Assembly: GCA_910577225.1 (NCBI GenBank)
Contig: CAJTMV010000006.1
Location: forward strand, 62,001 to 126,000
DNA: 64,000 bases
Origin: an uncultured Eubacterium sp.
GTDB lineage: Bacteria > Bacillota > Clostridia > Lachnospirales > Lachnospiraceae
Direction of reading: 5' to 3'
Part shown: positions 25,455-34,900 of the stretch, piece after piece
Layout of the letters: the number at the start of each line of letters is the position of its first letter
Numbering within the stretch: the first letter of the stretch is position 1
Translations under genes and position numbers: made by a program
Notes under the pieces: generated by a model
The model's input: the letters and a program-made list of their open reading frames with translations, nothing else
What the model was told of the DNA's origin: nothing
Databases searched by the model: none

Positions 25455-26699
25455 TTAACTCCGGTAATCTGCATTTATTTTCACATAATCATACGTCAGG
25501 TCACATCCCCATGCTTTTGCCGAAACGCTGCCCTGATTCAGATTTATGTTAATATTTATCTCATCTTCAGAAAGAACCTCTGCCGCCGCCGCTTCATCAA
25601 ATGCCAGTCCGTTTCCATTTTGACAAACCATGACGCTGCCCTTTGCCGAGGCCAGCTCCACGTCGACTCTGCTGACATCCAGATCTGTCTGCGAATAGCC
25701 AAGCGCACATAAAATACGTCCGCAGTTCGCATCAGCGCCAAACATCGCGCTTTTTACAAGCGAAGAACCGATCACACTCTTTGCAGCGGCAATCCCCGTA
25801 TCCAGATCCGGCGCGCCCGTACAGGTACACTCCAGCAATTTTTCAGCTCCTTCTCCGTCTTTTGCAAGCATTTTGGTCAGATGCAGCATCACCAGATAAA
25901 GCGCTTTGTGAAACGCATCATAATCTTCGTTTTCTTCTGTAATTTCCGAATTCCCGGCCTGCCCATTCGCGAGAATACATACCATATCATTTGTGGAAGT
26001 ATCCCCGTCGATACTCAGACAGTTGTATGTAACTTTCACGATATCCTGCAGCGCTTTTTGCAGCAATGGCACTGAAACTGCCGCGTCTGTCGTTATAAAG
26101 TTCAGTGTCGTGGCCATATTTGGATGAATCATCCCGCTTCCCTTTGCCATGCCCCCAAGCCGGCACACCTTTCCGTCCAGCTGAAACGATACTGCCACTT
26201 CTTTTTTTACTGTATCCGTCGTCATAATCGCAGTCGCTGCTTCACCATGATTTTGCGGCGACATACCGGATACCAGCTGCCCGATATGATCCGCAATCGG
26301 TTCGATCGCAAGCGTCTGCCCAATCACACCCGTAGATGCCACAAGCACTTCTTCCGGCGTAATTTTCAGCTGGTGTGCGGTAAGCTCGCACATATTCCAC
26401 GCTTTTTGCTCTCCGTCCGGATTGCACGTATTCGCATTTTTACTATTTACAATAACAGCTCTGGCCTTCCCGCCGGTCGCGTCCAGATTTTTCTTTGTCA
26501 CCAGAATCGGCGCTCCCTTTACTTTATTCGTCGTATATACGGCCGCTGCATGACAGAGATTCTCGCTGTAAATAATCCCCAGATCATTCTTTTCGGGATT
26601 GTGGTCCAGACCGCAATGACAGCCGTTTGCTGCAAATCCCAAAGCCGCGCAGACGCCTCCCTCTACATATTCATACCCTGCTTCCTGTAGTAACTGCAT
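25455..26699 (-). CDS. argJ: Arginine biosynthesis bifunctional protein ArgJ
   Basis: 414-residue enzyme that transfers the acetyl group from N-acetylornithine to glutamate (and in many bacteria also makes N-acetylglutamate from acetyl-CoA). The self-cleavage region is GSGMIHPNMATTLNFITTDA, with cutting expected between Ala and the first Thr to give alpha and beta chains; the new N-terminal Thr is the nucleophile. Conserved NSKNANTCNPDGEQ and STGVIGQTL lie in the alpha part. The start ATG 26699 has GAGGAGG upstream; a much longer upstream frame is not real. No other arginine genes are seen nearby, which is unusual as argJ is often in an argCJBD cluster. Confidence 0.95.
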   Translation of the reverse strand: MQLLQEAGYEYVEGGVCAALGFAANGCHCGLDHNPEKNDLGIIYSENLCHAAAVYTTNKVKGAPILVTKKNLDATGGKARAVIVNSKNANTCNPDGEQKAWNMCELTAHQLKITPEEVLVASTGVIGQTLAIEPIADHIGQLVSGMSPQNHGEAATAIMTTDTVKKEVAVSFQLDGKVCRLGGMAKGSGMIHPNMATTLNFITTDAAVSVPLLQKALQDIVKVTYNCLSIDGDTSTNDMVCILANGQAGNSEITEENEDYDAFHKALYLVMLHLTKMLAKDGEGAEKLLECTCTGAPDLDTGIAAAKSVIGSSLVKSAMFGADANCGRILCALGYSQTDLDVSRVDVELASAKGSVMVCQNGNGLAFDEAAAAEVLSEDEINININLNQGSVSAKAWGCDLTYDYVKINADYRS

Positions 26700-26903
26700 A
26701 TTCTCCTCCTCGTTCCTGTTCCGATATCTGTTTACAAGTTTACAAATACCATCTTCTGTTACCTTGATCTGGGACATATTATATCGCGCGTTGTATGGAA
26801 ATTCAATAGATAACAAATTTTCTATATAGATTTGTATATTTTTTCTAATTTGCTGCATACTGGATAAGGTCAATAGGTTAGTTTTCAGAAAGGAGATTTT
26901 ATT

Positions 26904-27083
26904 ATGAACCCAGATGAAGTCATTTGCAGCTGTCTGAACGTTACAAGAGGCATGATACAGGAAGCTGTCCATAACGGAGCCAAAACGCTCGAAGAGGTAC
27001 AGGATGCGACCAGCGTCGGTACGGTCTGCGGCGCATGCGTGGAAGAAGTGGAAAAGATAATTGCCGAACTGACAGGTAAATAA
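26904..27083 (+). CDS. Small BFD-like [2Fe-2S] protein
   Basis: 59-residue protein, short enough to be missed by length filters. It has the four cysteines of the bacterioferritin-associated ferredoxin-like domain: Cys8-x-Cys10 in VICSCLNV and Cys42-x2-Cys45 in VCGACVEE, with 31 residues between the pairs. Such domains bind a [2Fe-2S] cluster and occur alone or fused in nitrite reductases, NifU and oxidoreductases. AAAGGAG precedes the start and a strong terminator follows, so it is its own transcription unit, divergent from argJ. Partner unknown. Confidence 0.88.
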   Translation: MNPDEVICSCLNVTRGMIQEAVHNGAKTLEEVQDATSVGTVCGACVEEVEKIIAELTGK

Positions 27084-27098
27084 AACTTTATAAGCATA

Positions 27099-27147
27099 AA
27101 AAAACAGGATTTTCAGGAAATGCCGTTTCTGAAAAATCCTGTTTTTT
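27099..27147. terminator. Strong terminator after the BFD-like gene
   Basis: A-rich stem AAAACAGGATTTTCAG (to 27116) pairs with CTGAAAAATCCTGTTTTTT (27129-27147). It has T runs in both directions but no convergent gene needs it on the minus strand. Confidence 0.88.
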
Positions 27148-27354
27148 AATCTCATCCGTCGCTGATCCTCTTTCGATATTTCACACTTTTTTGAAACAAT
27201 AAAAATATTTTAGAAATTTCTAAAAATATGTTGCTTTTCTACAAATTATTGAGTATGATAATCACAATCATATTTTAAATCTGAATGATTTACCGACACA
27301 ATTCGTTTGCCTGTTTATGCAAATCATCCAACTTTTAATCTATGTAATGTTTAA

Positions 27355-28890
<1,536 letters not shown>

Positions 28891-29275
28891 TAACATTAAA
28901 CTGGAAATTCTGTCACAAATTTTGTTATCGTCAAGATAACCACAAATTTAATCATTTAACAGCTGAATAACAAAAAAGTGATTTGCGATATTATCGTAAA
29001 TCACTTTTTTGTTTATTAACATGTATAGATTGCTTTATTTATTTGATATTTATAAATCTCAGATGTACTTTTAAGCTATATTATATTTCTTTAACGTCGC
29101 AAATAAATATAATTTTATACGTTGACAGAATAATATGAGTCTTTTAAGAAAAAATATGCCAAATTATAAACTCCATGTTAAATTATCAATATCATCCAAC
29201 AATTTGAAAGAGCTACAAATGAAAATATTTATAGAGAGGCAAGATATGTAATCAAACATATCAAGAGAAAAGTTT
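28891..29275. other. Gene-free stretch between the GH51 gene and the RiPP island
   Basis: Contains the terminator at 28972-29010. From about 29011 the sequence turns very AT-rich and stays so to about 34.9 kb, which marks the left edge of the island. It must hold the promoter for the first radical SAM gene. A 10-codon ORF (29220-29252, MKIFIERQDM) sits just before it and contains GAGAGG; it may be a chance frame. No direct repeats marking an insertion were found. Confidence 0.5.
28972..29010. terminator. Terminator after the GH51 gene
   Basis: AAAAAAGTGATTT (28972-28984) and AAATCACTTTTTT (28998-29010) form a perfect 13-bp stem ending in T runs both ways. Confidence 0.9.
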
Positions 29276-30493
29276 ATGAAATATTCCCAACATGCGATTA
29301 TAAGAAAAAAGAATAACTACGTAATTCTGGGCAATACCAATACCGGAAAATGGATTAGAATTAGTCAAAAATTATATAACATATTTGAAAAATTTTTATA
29401 TCTGAATAATTCACAAAAGGAAATTGATTTTAAAGAAATCGAAAAGTTGATTCAAACATTAACTGATCTTGAAGTGATTACCGACTATGACAATAATCCG
29501 GAAGAAAAACTCCGTTCTGTAACCTTTTCAATTACAAATCGCTGCAATTTACAATGTATGCATTGTGGATATTCAGCTGATCCAAATAATGAATACGAAT
29601 TAAGCAAAGAAAGTATCATTACAGTAATCTCGAAATTAAAGGACGTAGATGTTTTTGCAATAACTGGTGGAGAACCTATGTTTCACAGAAATTTCCCATC
29701 AATTGCAGAGTATATTGGAAAAAATGTATCTGGAAAAAAGATGTTAATGACAAATGCCACCCTGATTACCGAAAACAATGTTGATTTAGTTATTAATAAT
29801 TTTGACGGAGTTGCTATCAGCCTTGATGCCGCGTCGGAATCAACGTGTGATAAGATGCGAGGAATAGGAGTTTTCCAAAAAGTAATATCCTCCATAAAAA
29901 TACTCCAGAAAAAGAATTTTAGAGATATTTCTTTATCATTTACAGAAACCGCGTTAAACCGGCATGAAACAGAACAATTTATAAACTTATGTAAAGAACT
30001 TGAAACGGAACCAGCCATCAGAAATTTTTTGTCTGTAGGCAGAGGATATGCCAACAGAGATCAATTAGTTCTCAATAACATAGAATCACACCATCCAGGT
30101 AATCATTTAAGCACTAAAGAGATTTCCGAATATAGAAAAAGACTTGTTATGACAACAAGGTGTGGCGCAGGTATTGATCGTTTGTATATACAATTTAATG
30201 GAGATATATATCCGTGCCCTGTTTCAGGGATAAACGAAAAAATGAGAATGGGAAATATAAATAATATAGATGATTTTCATAAATTTATGTCAAAAAAAGA
30301 TGAATTGGAAGGATACCAGTACTATACAGATATTTCTTTAAAAAAAATAGGTAAATGCAGCAAATGTGATGTAAAAGATTTCTGCTGGAGATGTATACAA
30401 GAATATTATTCAATATTTCCAGACGGAAAAGAAGAATCAAAAGAATGTATTGATCGATGGAAATTTTTAAATTCCATTGTTTGGGGAGATTAA
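29276..30493 (+). CDS. Radical SAM/SPASM peptide-modifying enzyme with N-terminal leader-binding-like domain
   Basis: 405 residues. Residues 1-75 resemble a PqqD-like RiPP recognition element (a small winged-helix-like fold that binds the precursor leader). The radical SAM domain has the cluster motif Cys90-x3-Cys94-x2-Cys97 (NRCNLQCMHC) and the SAM-binding GGEP (131-134). The C-terminal SPASM domain has Cys296, Cys314, Cys361, Cys364, Cys370, Cys373 and Cys391, enough for two auxiliary [4Fe-4S] clusters. It would install a thioether or carbon-carbon link in the peptide encoded downstream. The family subclass is not one I can name. First gene of a four-base-spaced pair with the second radical SAM gene. 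Confidence 0.92.
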   Translation: MKYSQHAIIRKKNNYVILGNTNTGKWIRISQKLYNIFEKFLYLNNSQKEIDFKEIEKLIQTLTDLEVITDYDNNPEEKLRSVTFSITNRCNLQCMHCGYSADPNNEYELSKESIITVISKLKDVDVFAITGGEPMFHRNFPSIAEYIGKNVSGKKMLMTNATLITENNVDLVINNFDGVAISLDAASESTCDKMRGIGVFQKVISSIKILQKKNFRDISLSFTETALNRHETEQFINLCKELETEPAIRNFLSVGRGYANRDQLVLNNIESHHPGNHLSTKEISEYRKRLVMTTRCGAGIDRLYIQFNGDIYPCPVSGINEKMRMGNINNIDDFHKFMSKKDELEGYQYYTDISLKKIGKCSKCDVKDFCWRCIQEYYSIFPDGKEESKECIDRWKFLNSIVWGD

Positions 30494-30496
30494 ATT

Positions 30497-31513
30497 ATGT
30501 TCGGTTTTAATGTATGGATAACTGAAAATTGTAATATGAGATGCAGTTATTGCTACGAAAATGGGAAAAATGACAGAGCTCTTCACATGTCTATAGAAAT
30601 GTTGAACGAAACAATAGATTTTATTTGGACTAAAGCAAAGCAACAACCAAAAGATGTAGTAATAATTAATATTCATGGTGGCGAACCATTATTGGATTTT
30701 GACAAAGTAGTATATTTTGTGGAACATAGCCGGCAAAAATTAGCAAACTATAATGTTCTTTATAATATAATAACAAATGGAACTTTACTTGACGCAGAAA
30801 AGGCTAAATGGCTAAATGAATTTATGAATTCCATTTCTATTAGTTTAGACGGTAATGCTAATATGCATGATTTAAATCGAAAATATATTAACGGAAATGG
30901 AACTTATGCAGATATTATAAGAAATATAAATGAATGTAAAATAGATAAAAATAAAATAAGAGTAAGGATGACTGTAAATTCCAAAAATGTAGAAAATCTC
31001 TCATATAGTATTTCTCATATAGTAGAACTGGGGTTTCGAATGATTGTCCCTGGAATAGCATATGAGGATAAAAACTGGGATAACAAAAAAATAAAATTCT
31101 TGGAAAACGAACTCATGAAAGTTAAGTCCAGATATATCAGCCGAACAGATGTAATGATTGCTATGACAAATAAATCAGAAATTAAGCAAAAAGGTCTGTG
31201 CAGTGGAGGAATAACAAAGTTTGATATTCTGCCAAATGGAGATATTTATCCTTGTTCATATGTGTGCGGTTTAAAACAATACAGACTTGGAAATATATGT
31301 GAAAAATCCCCTATTAATACAGACCAATTGAAGAATCTATATTCTACTAATAATTCAGCATGTAACGGATGCACATATATAAAATATTGCCTGGCAACAA
31401 GATGCAAATACTTAAATAAATTGAACTCTGGAGATTATCATTTGCCATCTGAACTAATGTGCCAGATTGAAAATGTTAAATATAGAGTATGCAGTTCTAT
31501 GACTGGTATTTAG
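30497..31513 (+). CDS. Second radical SAM/SPASM peptide-modifying enzyme
   Basis: 338 residues. The cluster motif is at the very start, Cys12-x3-Cys16-x2-Cys19 (ENCNMRCSYCYE), with GGEP at 61-64 and no leader-binding domain before it. The SPASM region has Cys235, Cys253, Cys257, Cys289, Cys292, Cys298, Cys303 and Cys322. It begins 3 bases after the first enzyme's stop codon. Two distinct radical SAM enzymes for one precursor are known for the two-peptide sactibiotic thuricin CD, but here there is one precursor with three Cys, so they may act in sequence or install different bonds, with the leader-binding domain of the first serving both. Confidence 0.92.
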   Translation: MFGFNVWITENCNMRCSYCYENGKNDRALHMSIEMLNETIDFIWTKAKQQPKDVVIINIHGGEPLLDFDKVVYFVEHSRQKLANYNVLYNIITNGTLLDAEKAKWLNEFMNSISISLDGNANMHDLNRKYINGNGTYADIIRNINECKIDKNKIRVRMTVNSKNVENLSYSISHIVELGFRMIVPGIAYEDKNWDNKKIKFLENELMKVKSRYISRTDVMIAMTNKSEIKQKGLCSGGITKFDILPNGDIYPCSYVCGLKQYRLGNICEKSPINTDQLKNLYSTNNSACNGCTYIKYCLATRCKYLNKLNSGDYHLPSELMCQIENVKYRVCSSMTGI

Positions 31514-31552
31514 TCTTTTAAATATAATTTAAGAAATCAGGAGGAAAATGAT

Positions 31553-31720
31553 ATGCAAAAAATTACAGATTTTATTAATGATGAAGAGTTGGTTGTAAAT
31601 GGTGAAGTTACTGGTGATTGCATGCACGACTGCAAACATAAGGTATCCTGGGTACTGCCAGGAATGAAAGATCTTGGATGTAAAATTGATTATGACGCAT
31701 GGATAACTCCAGAACGATAA
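31553..31720 (+). CDS. RiPP precursor peptide with three cysteines
   Basis: 55-residue peptide with a near-perfect site (AGGAGG, 8 bases before ATG), 39 bp after the second radical SAM gene. The N-terminal half (MQKITDFINDEELVVNGEV) is acidic and helical like a leader; the C-terminal half holds Cys23, Cys27 and Cys43 in GDCMHDCKHK and DLGCKID, with Trp33, Tyr47 and Trp50, and ends in DAWITPER. The Cys-x3-Cys pair and aromatic residues are plausible sites for radical SAM thioether or carbon-carbon links. No GG leader-cleavage site is seen; the nearest Gly pairing is VTGD at 19-22. A nearby subtilisin-like protease could cut the leader. It matches no precursor family I know. Confidence 0.82.
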   Translation: MQKITDFINDEELVVNGEVTGDCMHDCKHKVSWVLPGMKDLGCKIDYDAWITPER

Positions 31721-31760
31721 AATAATTTTTATTATCCATTAGTATCCGTCATAGAACTAT

Positions 31761-31884
31761 TTAACTGTAAATGGGCAAAACATAATTATTTGACCATTAT
31801 TTAATTTATACTATTTCATGATACATAAGATGTATATGATTCAAATCGGAACTTTAATCACATTATTTGCCCATTTATAGTTAA
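31761..31884. repeat. Long inverted repeat between precursor and protease genes
   Basis: TTAACTGTAAATGGGCAAA (31761-31779) and TTTGCCCATTTATAGTTAA (31866-31884) pair over 19 positions with a single G-U. The 86-base loop holds no supported gene. The right arm touches the ribosome binding site of the protease gene. It may end or slow transcription after the precursor, protect the precursor mRNA, hide the protease start, or be a small mobile element. Confidence 0.85.
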
Positions 31885-31896
31885 AAGGAGAAATAC

Positions 31897-32856
31897 ATGA
31901 GAATCGGAATTATTGATAGTGGGATTAACTGCACTGCACTAAAGAATCAAATTCAACAAAAAAATTTTACTAACTGTCCAAATCATTACACTGGAGATAT
32001 AAATGGACATGGTACCATGGTTGCTAAGACAATTGAAAACTTTTCTGAAAGAGAAATTGAGATAATTTCAGCCAGAATATTCGACCAAACTCTTGCTGCA
32101 AACACAAAAACACTAATCAGTGCTTTAGAATTTCTTGATACCTTTGATTTAAGTGTCATTCATATGAGTCTTAGTGTTTCAACCAACATTATTCATGATC
32201 AATTAAGAAATATTTGTAATAAATTATTAAAAAAGGGAATAAAAATAGTTACTTCATATTCAAACAAATTCAATACAACGGCGTTAGAACAGGTAAATGG
32301 TGTGATAGTTGTACGTGGCCAATTTTTTAGAAATAGCAGCTTTTACCGTTTTAATGACAAATTAATGCAAGGAATTGCAGATAATTCTCCAATGTTAGTT
32401 CAATGCGGTGATAAGTGGTACCGTTTTTTTGATGGCAATAGTAAAGCGGCAGCACTTTTTACAAGTCATTTAATTCACTGTTATAATGATAATACACAAA
32501 AATTTGATATGGAGTTACTCAAATATCATGCAGATAAAAAAATACAGGAAATCAATACGTCTCTTAAAAGGGAATCAGACATTCAGAATTCGAAAGAGCT
32601 GGATGAAAAGTTTTATTGTAATGCAAATAAAGTAGATAATGCATTGACTGAGGTATTCAAGATTCAGGATAAATCTATTTTATACAAGCAAGACTGGCTA
32701 TCTGCTCCTTTATTATTAAACGCAATGAAAGCGATTAGGATTATTCACCTCTTAGAAGATATATTTCTATGTAAATTTGATCTGAAACATATTTATCTTG
32801 AAGATTTTTATAATTACGAAATGTTTAAACAGTTTGTTAAACGAAATCTGATATAA
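31897..32856 (+). CDS. Subtilisin-like (S8) protease with acyl-carrier-like C-terminus
   Basis: 319 residues, no signal peptide, so cytoplasmic. Catalytic triad of subtilases: Asp7 in GIIDSGIN, His38 in NGHGTMVAK and Ser182 in DGNSKAAALFTSHL; the usual GTSMA around Ser is changed to GNSKA. A probable oxyanion Asn is in TSYSNKFN. Residues about 205-319 are extra; the last about 45 (LLEDIFLCKFDL, then YLEDFYNYEMFKQFV) resemble helices of acyl carrier proteins but without the Ser that carries phosphopantetheine, as in the acyl-carrier-related proteins of some clostridial peptide maturation systems. It most likely removes the leader of the adjacent precursor. AAAAGGAG precedes the start. Confidence 0.85.
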   Translation: MRIGIIDSGINCTALKNQIQQKNFTNCPNHYTGDINGHGTMVAKTIENFSEREIEIISARIFDQTLAANTKTLISALEFLDTFDLSVIHMSLSVSTNIIHDQLRNICNKLLKKGIKIVTSYSNKFNTTALEQVNGVIVVRGQFFRNSSFYRFNDKLMQGIADNSPMLVQCGDKWYRFFDGNSKAAALFTSHLIHCYNDNTQKFDMELLKYHADKKIQEINTSLKRESDIQNSKELDEKFYCNANKVDNALTEVFKIQDKSILYKQDWLSAPLLLNAMKAIRIIHLLEDIFLCKFDLKHIYLEDFYNYEMFKQFVKRNLI

Positions 32857-32901
32857 AATAACAATTATTAAAAAAGATAACACCTATATGGAGAAAATAA
32901 A

Positions 32902-34701
32902 ATGTTTTTAATATACAAACCTACAAAAATACATAACGGGCAAACCCTAAAATATAAATATGTACAACGATTTTATAAAGATCTTTTGATTAAAGAAAAC
33001 AGAAAAACTATTCTAATTATAGTCTTTTTGTCTTTATTAAAGATCATTGTTGAATTGGTGCCGCCCATTCTTATGATCAAAGTACTGGACTATGCCATAC
33101 CAGCTCATAAAATAGATTACATATTTTATTTAGGATTAGGAATACTATTATTTACTTTACTTGATTCTATCCTGAATTATTTTTTAAATAAATTATATTG
33201 CAAATTTGGTAATCATATTTATACTTATTTTCAGAAAAAATGTATCCACCATTTATTGGAAATGAGTGGAACATATTATAGTAATACTTCTAATGGAGAA
33301 ATGTTTACTACCCTTTTTCAGGATATTTCAAATATTAAAGGATTTGTCTCAAAAACAGTATTTCAATTCATATCAGACATTATTCTGGCTATATGCATGT
33401 TTTGTTTTTTATTATATCTTCAATGGGATCTCCTGTTAATTATGGTTATTGTCCTTCCATCTGTCTACTTTTCTCAAAAATACTTTCAAGATATTCAGAA
33501 AAAGAAAGTCACAAAGTATAGGGAGAGTTATGGAAGAATTACCGGATTACTTGAAGATATGGTATCAAATACAATGGCTATGCTGTATAGCAAAGGAGAA
33601 CATTTTTTCGCAAAAAAATACTACCATCATATAAAAGAATTTACCCAAAATGACTTGGAAATTGAATTAGTATACGCTAAAAATGATGGTATATTAAAAT
33701 TTTTATCCGCTTTGATTAATATCATAGTTCTTTTGTATGGTGGAATAAAGATTGTCACAGGAAATCTGACAATAGGTGGATTTATGGCTTTTAATATGTA
33801 TTCATCTAAATTAGCAATACCATTATTCGAAGTATCTGCTGTTCTTATAGAATTCCAGACAAGAAAAGTATCGTTGCAAAAAGTATATCAATTTCTGGAT
33901 TTTCCTGGATTAAAACAAAAAGACAAAAGGGAAATAGGAATTAGAGAAAATTGCAACAATATTTCATTTCAGCAGGTAGATTTTTCATATAAAAAAAATC
34001 ATGTGTTGAAAGAAACCAATTTAAATTTTTCGCCAAATAGCATAAATGTAGTAGTCGGAGAAAGTGGCACTGGAAAATCTACGATTGTATCACTACTTTA
34101 CCGCTTTTGGAATGTTCAAAATGGTGTTATAAAAATAAATGATACAAACATTGAGGAATATGATATTGAATATCTTCGAGAGCAAATTACTGTCGTAAGC
34201 CAGGATATGTATTTATTTAATGATACCATATTCAACAACATTGCACTGGGATCTGCTAAGGATAATAGCGCTGTCATGAAAGCTGCAAATGCAGCCTGTA
34301 TACATGATTTTATATTGTCTTTACCAGCTGGATATGATACGCTAATTGGAGAAAAAGGTATGAAATTATCCGGAGGTGAAAAACAGCGAATCTGTCTCGC
34401 AAGAGCGTTTCTTCGAGATACGCCTATATTGATTTTAGACGAAGCAACATCTGCTTTAGACTCTTTTATAGAAAAAAAGATTTGGGACAATATAAAGAAA
34501 CTGTCATGTACTAAAACAATTATTCTTATTACGCACAGATTAAATTCCATTACGGATGCAGATTGTATTTTTGTATTGAATAACGGAAAATGTATTGACA
34601 AAGGCAAACATCAGGATTTAATAAACTCAAATGCTTATTATCAAAAACTATACAGAAAAGGCAGCTACAATGAAAATAAATTTCATACCCAAATAACATA
34701 A
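32902..34701 (+). CDS. Peptidase-less ABC exporter for the modified peptide
   Basis: 599-residue half-exporter that would dimerise. About 40 N-terminal cytoplasmic residues, six transmembrane helices to about residue 320, then ATPase with Walker A GESGTGKST, signature LSGGEKQR and Walker B ILILDEATSALD, all canonical. It lacks the N-terminal C39 peptidase of bacteriocin exporters, which agrees with leader removal by the S8 protease. Start ATG 32902 follows GGAG. Strongly AT-rich like the rest of the island. Placed 45 bp after the protease gene. The product is thus exported, probably as a bacteriocin or signal. Confidence 0.92.
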   Translation: MFLIYKPTKIHNGQTLKYKYVQRFYKDLLIKENRKTILIIVFLSLLKIIVELVPPILMIKVLDYAIPAHKIDYIFYLGLGILLFTLLDSILNYFLNKLYCKFGNHIYTYFQKKCIHHLLEMSGTYYSNTSNGEMFTTLFQDISNIKGFVSKTVFQFISDIILAICMFCFLLYLQWDLLLIMVIVLPSVYFSQKYFQDIQKKKVTKYRESYGRITGLLEDMVSNTMAMLYSKGEHFFAKKYYHHIKEFTQNDLEIELVYAKNDGILKFLSALINIIVLLYGGIKIVTGNLTIGGFMAFNMYSSKLAIPLFEVSAVLIEFQTRKVSLQKVYQFLDFPGLKQKDKREIGIRENCNNISFQQVDFSYKKNHVLKETNLNFSPNSINVVVGESGTGKSTIVSLLYRFWNVQNGVIKINDTNIEEYDIEYLREQITVVSQDMYLFNDTIFNNIALGSAKDNSAVMKAANAACIHDFILSLPAGYDTLIGEKGMKLSGGEKQRICLARAFLRDTPILILDEATSALDSFIEKKIWDNIKKLSCTKTIILITHRLNSITDADCIFVLNNGKCIDKGKHQDLINSNAYYQKLYRKGSYNENKFHTQIT

Positions 34702-34741
34702 AAAAATTAAATGTAATGATAATTTTTATATAATAGTGTCA

Positions 34742-34879
34742 ATGGATCTGATTATTGATTTATTTAAACTGCGTTTTGCGACCTTGAGGAAAGAATCCGG
34801 AAAAATCTATTATCTTATCTCACCACAAGAACACATCGTGACTAACGCTATAGGCAACTCTTTTAAAAACAACAAATAA
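34742..34879 (+). CDS. Possible 45-residue protein starting at a predicted transcript start
   Basis: A 45-codon frame (MDLIIDLFKLRFATL, ends SFKNNK) fills the gap between the exporter and the ABC pump. It has no ribosome binding site. A perfect -10 TATAAT at 34729-34734 puts the transcript start at about 34741, so the ORF would be leaderless. The -35 region is poor. It may be a real small protein, a decayed gene, or chance. The -10 itself is probably the promoter of the ABC pump. Confidence 0.3.
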   Translation: MDLIIDLFKLRFATLRKESGKIYYLISPQEHIVTNAIGNSFKNNK

Positions 34880-34900
34880 TAAAGAAAGCAGGTGGAACAT

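Noticed and set aside
25455..27155. 566-codon form of ArgJ
   Set aside because: The extra N-terminus is unlike ArgJ, overlaps the divergent BFD-like gene, and the GAGGAGG-preceded ATG at 26699 gives the normal length.
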